Assembly: GCA_963816315.1 (NCBI GenBank)
Contig: CAWFJZ010000036.1
Coordinates: forward strand, 1-64,000
DNA length: 64,000 nucleotides
DNA from: CADEEN01 sp963816315
GTDB lineage: Bacteria; Pseudomonadota; Gammaproteobacteria; Burkholderiales; Burkholderiaceae_C
Direction of reading: 5' to 3'
The position numbers and the translations under genes were made by a program. How positions within the stretch are numbered: position 1 is the first letter of the stretch; each line of letters starts with the position of its first letter. Below the pieces are notes generated by a model, which had not been told where the DNA came from, did no database searches, and was given only the letters and a program-made list of their open reading frames with translations. Of the stretch, positions 57,978-64,000 are shown piece by piece.

Positions 57978-59441
57978 ATGCTCGTCCTCGACCACGATCG
58001 TGCCGGCGGCTACTGGGGCGCGGTGTACGTCTTCACCGCGATCAAGGGCCTGCAGGTCGTCATCGATGGCCCCGTCGGCTGCGAGAACCTGCCGGTGACC
58101 TCGGTGCTGCACTACACCGATGCGCTGCCGCCGCACGAGCTGCCGATCGTCGTCACCGGCCTGGCCGAAGAACAGCTCGGCCGCGAAGGCACCGAAGGCG
58201 CGATGCGCCGCGCGCATGCCGCGCTCGACCCCGATCTGCCGAGCGTCGTCGTCACCGGCTCGATCGCCGAGATGATCGGCGGCGGCGTCACGCCCGAAGG
58301 CACGGCGATCCAGCGCTTCCTGCCGCGCACGATCGACGAAGACCAGTGGCAGACCGCGAACCGCGCGATCTACTGGCTGTGGCAGCAATACGGTCTGCGC
58401 AAGGTGCCGGCCCGCGTGCGCAAGGACGGCGAGAAGCCGCGCATCAACATCATCGGCCCGTCCTACGGCATGTTCAACGGCCCGAGCGATCTGGCCGAGA
58501 TCCGCCGCCTCGTGCAAGGCATCGGCTGCGACGTCAACATGGTGTTTCCGCTCGGCTCGCACCTGATGGATGTGTCGCGCCTGGTCGAGGCCAACGTCAA
58601 CATCTGCCTTTACCGCGAGTTCGGCCGCACGCTGTGCGAAGCGCTCGACCGGCCGTACCTGCAAGCGCCGATCGGCCTGCACAGCACGACGGCCTTCCTG
58701 CGCGAACTCGGCAAGTTGACCGGCCTCGATGCCGAGCCCTTCATCGAGCGCGAGAAGCACACGACGATCAAGCCGATCTGGGACCTCTGGCGCTCGGTGA
58801 CGCAAGACTTCTTCGGCACGGCGAGCTTCGCCGTCGTCGCCAACGAAACCTACACCCGCGGCATCCGCCACTTCTTCGAAGACGAGCTCGGCCTGCCGTG
58901 CAAGTTTGCGATTCCGCGCAAGCCCGGTGCCAAGACCGACAACGACGCCGTGCGCAAGCTCTGCCACGAACAAGCGCCGCTGGTGATGTTCGGCTCCTAC
59001 AACGAGCGCATGTACCTCGCGGAGAGCGCGGCGCAGGCCATCGGCCCGAAGCCGACGTACATCCCCGCCTCGTTCCCCGGCGCCGTGATCCGCCGCGCCA
59101 CCGGCACGCCGTTCATGGGCTATGCCGGCGCGACGTATCTCGTGCAGGAGTTCTGCAACGCGCTGTTCGACGCGCTGTTCCATATCCTGCCGCTGGGCAC
59201 CGAGATGGACAAGGTCGAAGCCACGCTGGCCCGGAGCAATGAAGCGCCGCTGCCGTGGGACGCCGATGCCGAATCGCTGCTCGCCGACGCGGTGCAGCGT
59301 GAGCCGGTGCTGGTGCAGATCAGCGTGGCCAAACGGCTGCGCGACCGCGCCGAATCCGCCGCGCGCGTGGCCGGCGCCGAGCGCATCACACGCGAGCTGA
59401 TGGCGCGCATCGCAGGAATCAAGCAGGAGGTGAACGCATGA
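57978..59441 (+). CDS. bchZ: chlorophyllide reductase subunit Z
   Basis: 487 residues, intact. It opens MLVLDHDRAGGYWGAVYVFT and has the ligand Cys in DGPVGCENLPVTSVLHYTDA. The C-terminal extension (ITRELMARIAGIKQEVNA) is the region that covers substrate in this enzyme class. It begins immediately at the bchY stop. pufB follows after 111 bases. Confidence 0.97.
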   Translation: MLVLDHDRAGGYWGAVYVFTAIKGLQVVIDGPVGCENLPVTSVLHYTDALPPHELPIVVTGLAEEQLGREGTEGAMRRAHAALDPDLPSVVVTGSIAEMIGGGVTPEGTAIQRFLPRTIDEDQWQTANRAIYWLWQQYGLRKVPARVRKDGEKPRINIIGPSYGMFNGPSDLAEIRRLVQGIGCDVNMVFPLGSHLMDVSRLVEANVNICLYREFGRTLCEALDRPYLQAPIGLHSTTAFLRELGKLTGLDAEPFIEREKHTTIKPIWDLWRSVTQDFFGTASFAVVANETYTRGIRHFFEDELGLPCKFAIPRKPGAKTDNDAVRKLCHEQAPLVMFGSYNERMYLAESAAQAIGPKPTYIPASFPGAVIRRATGTPFMGYAGATYLVQEFCNALFDALFHILPLGTEMDKVEATLARSNEAPLPWDADAESLLADAVQREPVLVQISVAKRLRDRAESAARVAGAERITRELMARIAGIKQEVNA

Positions 59442-59560
59442 GCAACCACCACCTGCCAATGAACGTCGTGGCCTCCCGCCACGTCTGCCCACATTGCGCG
59501 GGCTGTGCGCAAGAAAGGCCGCAAGGCCGATTTACTAGAAGGAGTGGTTCACATGGCTGA
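59438..59560 (+). CDS. possible 40-residue ORF with a Cys cluster between bchZ and pufB
   Basis: ATG 59438 overlaps the bchZ stop (ATGA) and the frame runs to TGA 59558-59560, inside pufB. The product MSNHHLPMNVVASRHVCPHC then AGCAQERPQ has CPHCAGC, a metal- or thiol-type motif. Coupled start and Cys spacing argue for it; the overlap with the pufB ribosome site and its tiny size argue against. It is not PufQ: no membrane helix. Confidence 0.3.
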   Translation: MSNHHLPMNVVASRHVCPHCAGCAQERPQGRFTRRSGSHG

Positions 59561-59699
59561 ACGTAGAGGCTCGATCTCGGGCTTGAACGACGAAGAGGCC
59601 CAGGAATTCCACCAGTTCTACATCCAAGGATTCGTGGGCTTCACGGCAATCGCCGTGGTGGCGCACATCCTGGTCTGGATCTGGCGGCCCTGGCTTTAA
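59553..59699 (+). CDS. pufB: LH1 antenna beta polypeptide
   Basis: 48 residues: MAERRGSISGLNDEEAQEFH begins it, with outer His in EFHQFY and BChl-ligand His in AIAVVAHILVWIWRPWL. ATG 59553 has GAAGGAG nine bases upstream. Beta partner of the LH1 ring around the RC. Confidence 0.97.
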   Translation: MAERRGSISGLNDEEAQEFHQFYIQGFVGFTAIAVVAHILVWIWRPWL

Positions 59700-59732
59700 C
59701 AACCGCTGATAGATGAAGAAATGAGGACTGTC

Positions 59733-59969
59733 ATGAACATCATCCAAGCAAAGCAGCAAGTGGTTTCGGTACCGACGGTGACCAAGGATGACCGCAAGGC
59801 CTTCTTCGTCATTTTCGCGCCGGCCTTCGTGGTGTTTCTGGCCATCGCCTGCGTCGGCCAGACGCTCGGAATGCAGTGGCGGTCCTGGTTGCCCGGTGCC
59901 GAAAGCGTCAAGTCGGTCACCGGCGGCGTGAAGGCGGCTGTGTACACCTTCATGTCTCATCTTCAATAG
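59733..59969 (+). CDS. LH1-beta-like polypeptide without histidine ligands, between pufB and pufA
   Basis: 78 residues, intact. Aligned without gaps to PufB over 41 positions, it keeps the core A-I-A-x-V-x-x-x-L and the C-terminal W-R-x-W-L (AIACVGQTLGMQWRSWL versus AIAVVAHILVWIWRPWL), with about 13 identities. Both beta histidines are replaced: outer His by Phe, BChl-ligand His by Gln. A 25-residue tail (PGAESVKSVTGGVKAAVYTF then MSHLQ) follows. ATG 59733 has GAGG six bases upstream. It may be a pigment-free ring subunit, as gamma, PufX or protein-U are elsewhere; I know no established name. Confidence 0.8.
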   Translation: MNIIQAKQQVVSVPTVTKDDRKAFFVIFAPAFVVFLAIACVGQTLGMQWRSWLPGAESVKSVTGGVKAAVYTFMSHLQ

Positions 59970-59980
59970 GAGGTCACGTT

Positions 59981-60160
59981 ATGTGGCGAGTTTGGAAACT
60001 GTTCGACCCTTTGCGCGCGATGGTGGCGCAGGGCATCTTCCTGTTCGGGTTGGCGGCAATGATCCATCTGGTCTTGCTCTCCACGCCAACCTTCAACTGG
60101 CTCGATGGCCCGAACGCCAACCAGACCGTGAAGCAGAACGCGGCGATGCCCAAGAAGTAA
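59981..60160 (+). CDS. pufA: LH1 antenna alpha polypeptide
   Basis: 59 residues: MWRVWKLFDPLRAMVAQGIF with ligand His in AAMIHLVLLSTPTFNWLDG, and a short polar tail (NQTVKQNAAMPKK). AGGAGG lies seven bases before ATG 59981, the best ribosome site in the puf operon. A 99-base gap precedes pufL. Confidence 0.97.
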   Translation: MWRVWKLFDPLRAMVAQGIFLFGLAAMIHLVLLSTPTFNWLDGPNANQTVKQNAAMPKK

Positions 60161-60259
60161 TTCGAAGGCAATCAATGCAAACGAGGAAGACGGGGCGGGG
60201 TCCGAGAGTCATCGACGGCCACGCTTCGTCTGCCCTCCCGAATAGATGAGGAGCCGGTT

Positions 60260-61087
60260 ATGGCGATGCTGAGTTTCGAGCGCAAGTACCGTGTGCGTGG
60301 CGGCACGCTGGTCGGCGGCGACCTGTTCGATTTCTGGGTCGGTCCGTTCTACGTCGGCTTCTTCGGCGTGACGACGATCTTCTTCACCTTCCTCGGCGTC
60401 GCGATGATCCTGTACGGCGCCGCGCTCGGCCCGACATGGAATCTTTGGCAGATCAACATCGCGCCGCCGGATCTGAAGTACGGCCTCGGTCTGGCGCCGC
60501 TCAAAGAAGGCGGCCTCTGGCAGGTCATCACCATCTGCGCGCTCGGCGCCTTCGGCAGCTGGGCGCTGCGCGAGGTCGAGATCGCACGCAAGCTCGGCAT
60601 GGGGCTGCACGTGCCGTTCGCCTTCGGCATGGCGATCTTTGCCTACTTCACGCTGGTCGTGATCCGCCCGGTGCTGCTCGGCGCCTGGGGCCACGGCTTC
60701 CCGTACGGCATCTTCGGCCACCTCGACTGGGTGTCCAACGTCGGCTACCAGTACCTGCACTTTCACTACAACCCGGCGCACATGATCGCCATCACCTTCT
60801 TCTTCACGACGGCGTTTGCGCTGTCGCTGCACGGCGGCTTGGTCTTGTCGTCCACCAACCCGGGCAAGGGCAACGCGGTGAAGACGCCCGACCATGAAGA
60901 CACGTTCTTCCGCGACCTGATCGGCTACTCGGTCGGCACGCTCGGCATCCACCGCCTCGGTTTGTTCCTGGCGCTGGCGGCCGTCTTTTTCAGCGCCGTG
61001 TGCATCGTCATCAGCGGCCCGTTCTGGACGCGCGGCTGGCCCGAATGGTGGAACTGGTGGTTGGCCCTTCCCATCTGGAGCAAGTAA
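60260..61087 (+). CDS. pufL: photosynthetic reaction centre L subunit
   Basis: 275 residues, five membrane helices. The opening MLSFERKYRVRGGTLVGGDL and the pigment/iron histidine regions (YQYLHFHYNPAHMIAITFFF; TLGIHRLGL) are standard. With PufM it binds the special pair, quinones and non-heme iron. GAGGAGCC precedes ATG 60260. Confidence 0.98.
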   Translation: MAMLSFERKYRVRGGTLVGGDLFDFWVGPFYVGFFGVTTIFFTFLGVAMILYGAALGPTWNLWQINIAPPDLKYGLGLAPLKEGGLWQVITICALGAFGSWALREVEIARKLGMGLHVPFAFGMAIFAYFTLVVIRPVLLGAWGHGFPYGIFGHLDWVSNVGYQYLHFHYNPAHMIAITFFFTTAFALSLHGGLVLSSTNPGKGNAVKTPDHEDTFFRDLIGYSVGTLGIHRLGLFLALAAVFFSAVCIVISGPFWTRGWPEWWNWWLALPIWSK

Positions 61088-61099
61088 CGCGAGGCACAC

Positions 61100-62089
61100 A
61101 TGGCTCAATACCTGAACCTCTTCACGCGCGTGCAGGCCGTCGGCCCGGCGCAGTTGGGCATCGAGTTGCCGGCCGGCGGCCGCGCCGGCAACAGCCCGCG
61201 CACCCTGGCGCCCTGGTTCTGGCACCTGCTCGGGCGCCTGGGCAATGCGCAGATCGGGCCGCTCTATCTCGGCGGCCTCGGCATCGCCTCGCTGATCCTC
61301 GGCCTGCTGTCGATCAACATCATGGGCCTCAACATGTTGGCCTCGGTCAACTGGAGCCCGATCGAATTCATCCGCCAGCTGCCGTGGCTGGCGCTCGAGC
61401 CGCCGGCGCCGGGCAATGGCCTGAAGATGGCGCCGATGAGCCAGGGCGGCTGGTGGCAGATCGCCGGCCTGGCGCTCACCACATCGATGCTGCTCTGGTG
61501 GGCGCGCACCTACCGCCGCGCGCTGCAACTCGGTCTGGGCACGCACATCGCGTGGGCCTTCGCCTCGGCGATCTGGCTGTTCCTCGTGCTCGGCCTGATC
61601 CGCCCGGTGTTGATGGGCACCTGGGGCGAAGCGGTACCGTTCGGCATCTTCCCGCACCTCGACTGGACGGCGGCGTTCTCGCTGCGCTACGGCAATTTGT
61701 TCTACAACCCGTTCCATGCGCTGTCGATTGCGTTCCTCTACGGCTCGGCGCTGCTGTTCGCGATGCACGGCGCAACCATTCTTGCCGTCAGCCGCTATGG
61801 CGGCGACCGCGAGATCGATCAGATCCTCTACCGCGGCACCGCCAGCGAACGCGCGGCGCTGTTCTGGCGCTGGACGATGGGCTTCAACGCGACGATGGAA
61901 TCGATCCACCGCTGGGCGTGGTGGTTCGCCGTGTTGGTGCCGCTCACCGGCGGCATCGGCATCCTGCTCACCGGCACCGTCGTTGACAACTGGTACCTGT
62001 GGGCCGTGAAGCACGGCTTTGCGACGCCGTATGCTCACAGCGGGCCGCCGGTGATTGATCCGGCGCTGATTCAAGGAACCAAGCCATGA
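61100..62089 (+). CDS. pufM: photosynthetic reaction centre M subunit
   Basis: 329 residues, five helices. LRYGNLFYNPFHALSIAFLY carries the special-pair ligand His, and AMHGATILAVSRYGGDREID the iron-ligand region. The C-terminus is slightly longer than in RCs lacking a bound cytochrome. Its stop overlaps pufC by ATGA; there is no pufX. Confidence 0.98.
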   Translation: MAQYLNLFTRVQAVGPAQLGIELPAGGRAGNSPRTLAPWFWHLLGRLGNAQIGPLYLGGLGIASLILGLLSINIMGLNMLASVNWSPIEFIRQLPWLALEPPAPGNGLKMAPMSQGGWWQIAGLALTTSMLLWWARTYRRALQLGLGTHIAWAFASAIWLFLVLGLIRPVLMGTWGEAVPFGIFPHLDWTAAFSLRYGNLFYNPFHALSIAFLYGSALLFAMHGATILAVSRYGGDREIDQILYRGTASERAALFWRWTMGFNATMESIHRWAWWFAVLVPLTGGIGILLTGTVVDNWYLWAVKHGFATPYAHSGPPVIDPALIQGTKP

Positions 62090-63492
62090 GGTCTCGTCTG
62101 ATCATCGCGGCGCTGCTCGGCGCGGCGTTGCTCGCGGGCTGTGAGCGCCCGCCGGTGCAGAGCACGCAGCGCGAACCGCGCGGTGCCGGCCTGCAGCAGG
62201 TGAGCAACCCGCGCACGCTGGCGGCGTACGAGGCGGCGCAGCCGGCAGTGCCCGTGCTGCCGCCGCCGGGCTCCAACGACGGCCCGAAGGCCAAGGACGT
62301 CTACCAAAACGTGCAGGTCCTCGGTGACCTCTCGGTGGGTGAGTTCACGCGCCACATGGTGGCCATCACGCAGTGGGTCGCTCCCCAACAGGGCTGCACC
62401 TATTGCCACGGCGCCAACCTGGCCGACGACTCGATGTACACCAAGGTCGTGGCGCGGCGCATGATCCAGATGAACCGCTCGCTCAACGTCGATTGGGCCA
62501 AGCATGTCGGCGCCACCGGCGTCACCTGCTACACCTGTCACCGCGGCAACCCGGTACCGGTCAACGTCTGGTTCTCACCCGCAACGCCGAAGAACAATTA
62601 CGCCCGCCCCGGCATGGGCGATGACGCCGGCCAAAACAAGGCCGACCCGTCGATCGCGCTGGCCTCGCTGCCGTACGACCCGTTCACGCCGTACCTCACC
62701 GGCGCCGAGCCGATCCGCGTGCAGACCACCACCGCCTTGCCCACCGGCAACCGGGCATCGACCAAACAGGCCGAACACACCTACAGCCTGATGATGCACA
62801 TGAGCAAGTCGCTCGGCGTCAACTGCACCTTCTGCCACAACACGCAATCGTTTCTCACCTGGAACGAGAAGCGCGTCAAGGCCTACCACGGCATCCGCAT
62901 GGCGCGTGACGTCAACACCGCCTACATCGAGCCGCTGACCAAAGCCTTCCCGGCCAACCGGCTGGGGCCGACGGGCGACGTGGCCAAGGCCAATTGCGCA
63001 ACCTGTCACCAAGGCGTGAACAAACCGCTGGGTGGCTTGGCGATGGCCAAGGACTGGCCGGGTCTGCTGACCACCGCGGCGGCTGCGCCCGCGGCCGCGT
63101 CTGTCGCCGTACCCGCGGCGGCAACAGCGCCTGTGGTCGCGGCGCCCGTTGCAGTGGCGGCACCCACGGCGCAGCCGCTCAAGGAGGTTGTGTACTTCCC
63201 GGTCAACTCGCCGCTGTTGAAAGGCGACGAAGTGAAGAAGATCGACAAGCTGCTGGCGGCGCTGAACGCGCAGCCCGACAGCACGGCGACGATCTCCGGC
63301 TACCACTCGGCCACCGGCAAGCTCGCCGCCAACCAGGCGCTCGCCAAGCAGCGCGCCTTCAAGATCCGCGATGCGCTCGTCACCGCCGGTGTGGCTGCCG
63401 GCCGCATCAAGCTCGACAAGCCGCAGCAGGCCGAGGCCAACATCAAGGGCGAAGACCCGTTTGCGCGGCGCGTCGAAGTCACCGTGAAATGA
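62086..63492 (+). CDS. pufC: tetraheme RC cytochrome with fused OmpA-like domain
   Basis: 468 residues, about 110 longer than the family. A lipoprotein signal ends LLAGC (Cys 19). Four heme sites: GCTYCHGA, TCYTCHRG, NCTFCHNT and NCATCHQG, with Met-bearing helices (RRMIQMNRSLNVDW; SLMMHMSKSLGV). After residue about 330 comes an Ala/Pro/Val linker and then an OmpA-like fold: VVYFPVNSPLL, ATISGYHSATG, NQALAKQRAFKIRDALVTAG and ARRVEVTVK. The peptidoglycan-binding Arg position is kept, the Asp of the usual GHTD is not. It reduces the photo-oxidised special pair. Confidence 0.96.
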   Translation: MRSRLIIAALLGAALLAGCERPPVQSTQREPRGAGLQQVSNPRTLAAYEAAQPAVPVLPPPGSNDGPKAKDVYQNVQVLGDLSVGEFTRHMVAITQWVAPQQGCTYCHGANLADDSMYTKVVARRMIQMNRSLNVDWAKHVGATGVTCYTCHRGNPVPVNVWFSPATPKNNYARPGMGDDAGQNKADPSIALASLPYDPFTPYLTGAEPIRVQTTTALPTGNRASTKQAEHTYSLMMHMSKSLGVNCTFCHNTQSFLTWNEKRVKAYHGIRMARDVNTAYIEPLTKAFPANRLGPTGDVAKANCATCHQGVNKPLGGLAMAKDWPGLLTTAAAAPAAASVAVPAAATAPVVAAPVAVAAPTAQPLKEVVYFPVNSPLLKGDEVKKIDKLLAALNAQPDSTATISGYHSATGKLAANQALAKQRAFKIRDALVTAGVAAGRIKLDKPQQAEANIKGEDPFARRVEVTVK

Positions 63493-63600
63493 CCACCCCC
63501 GAAGCGCCTGTGGCGCTTCCCCCTCAAGGGGGCGCCGCTGGCGGACCGGCAAAGCCGGATCCGCGGCGGCTGCTCGGTTGGGCCCGCGCATAGCGCGAGG
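63487..63600. repeat. dispersed G/C-rich repeat, copy B
   Basis: CCACCCCCGAAGCGCCTGTG through GGCGCCGCTGGCGGACCGGC and GGATCCGCGGCGGCTGC, matching copy A (46383-46503) on the other strand. It separates pufC from crtA and could form stable hairpins at the end of the puf mRNA. Confidence 0.8.
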
Positions 63601-63608
63601 CCGGCGAC

Positions 63609-64000
63609 ATGTTGCAGCGCCGGGCGCTCGCACCGGTCGTGGCTCACGGCTCAACGCTCGCTTTGGGCGACCGATCTGATCCGAACGCGGTGCCGCCAGC
63701 AACGATTGCGCTCTTGCTGCTCGCGCGCTTGCGCAGCGGCGCCTGGGGCTTGTCGCGTCTGATGCGCGGCGAGCGTGCGCTGGGCAAGGCGCCTGGCCTG
63801 CGCTTCGCTCGCGTGCTCGGCAGTGGGCGTGAGGGCGGTTTCGGTCTCGCGCCCGGCCTTGACCATCAGGGCCTGATGTGCTTCTTCGACGACGAAGACA
63901 GCGCGCGCGCCTTCGCGCAGGAAGCGACGGTGATGCGCGCCTACCGCGATCACGCGCACGAGTCTTTGCTCGCGCTGCTGCGCGCCACGTCGTGTCGCGG
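63609..64000 (+). CDS. crtA: spheroidene monooxygenase, 3' truncated by window end
   Basis: The plus frame stays open to the last base. From about 63700 the reading is typical of CrtA: ALLLLARLRSGAWGLSRLMR, GLRFARVLGSGREGGFGLAP, DHQGLMCFFDDEDSARAFAQ and LLRATSCRG. CrtA adds the C2 keto group to spheroidene in oxygen. ATG 63609 (GCGAGG upstream) gives an unusual 30-residue lead; GTG 63690 is nearer the family start. Confidence 0.88.
   Translation, partial: MLQRRALAPVVAHGSTLALGDRSDPNAVPPATIALLLLARLRSGAWGLSRLMRGERALGKAPGLRFARVLGSGREGGFGLAPGLDHQGLMCFFDDEDSARAFAQEATVMRAYRDHAHESLLALLRATSCR

Noticed and set aside
56418..59492. 1024-codon open frame on the minus strand
   Set aside because: It is the complement of bchY and bchZ, which are intact and recognised. 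High GC at third positions leaves the opposite strand open.
59438..59560. pufQ upstream of pufB
   Set aside because: The short frame has no membrane helix and no resemblance to PufQ.
60161..60259. Intercistronic hairpin between pufA and pufL
   Set aside because: Such a structure is known in Rhodobacter, but I could not find convincing complementary arms by eye.
60209..62074. 621-codon minus-strand frame
   Set aside because: Antisense of pufL and pufM; low-complexity Arg/Ala/Asp sequence with no family resemblance.
62086..62100. pufX after pufM
   Set aside because: pufC starts on the pufM stop codon, leaving no room.

Overview
The window is a high-GC betaproteobacterial chromosome segment, most likely from a purple phototroph of the Burkholderiales related to Rubrivivax. 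The evidence is the thrS-infC-rpmI-rplT-pheST-ihfA-merR block ending in tRNA-Pro, a System I (ccm) cytochrome c operon, a HiPIP, an aerobic-type cyclase (AcsF), spheroidene-type carotenoid genes and a tetraheme PufC. I made these assignments by reading translations and motifs; no database search was run.

Layout. 1-7.6 kb: translation genes on the plus strand, then tRNA-Pro(GGG). 7.6-10.4 kb: a low-density stretch with an orphan winged-helix fragment and a lipoprotein cytochrome whose linker is 67 consecutive prolines. 10.4-18.8 kb, minus strand: ccmABCDEFGHI and a ferredoxin/FAD oxidoreductase. 19.0-21.1 kb, plus: pucBA (LH2), a PucC-type protein and a small membrane protein. 21.1-38.0 kb, minus: a long operon read as bchF-N-B-H-L-M-lhaA-puhABC-acsF-puhE-crtI-crtB-orf. 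38.3-46.4 kb, plus: aerR, ppsR, bchG, a second PucC-like carrier, bchP, tspO, a small membrane protein and a shortened ppsR-like paralogue. 46.5 kb, minus: HiPIP. 47-64 kb, plus: DUF3422, bchI-D-O, crtE-F, bchC-X-Y-Z, pufB-orf-A-L-M-C and the start of crtA.

Together these genes encode bacteriochlorophyll a synthesis from protoporphyrin IX through Mg-chelatase (BchHID), BchM, AcsF, dark protochlorophyllide reductase (BchLNB), BchF, chlorophyllide reductase (BchXYZ), BchC, BchG and BchP. They also encode reaction centre (PufLM, PuhA), LH1 and LH2 antennae and early carotenoid steps. PpsR-type operators (TGT-N12-ACA, perfect or one base off) lie before crtE, bchC, pucB, bchG and between bchF and aerR.

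The most unusual points are: a beta-like polypeptide between pufB and pufA that keeps the W-R-x-W-L end of LH1 beta but has lost both conserved histidines; an OmpA-like domain fused to the C-terminus of PufC; a ppsR-like paralogue with one PAS domain; in-frame palindromic repeats inside bchB and bchD; and the polyproline cytochrome. Many genes in the left third, including essential ones, are broken by single-base indels, while the right third is nearly clean. I read these as consensus errors, so coordinates of frameshifted genes describe the whole reconstructed gene.
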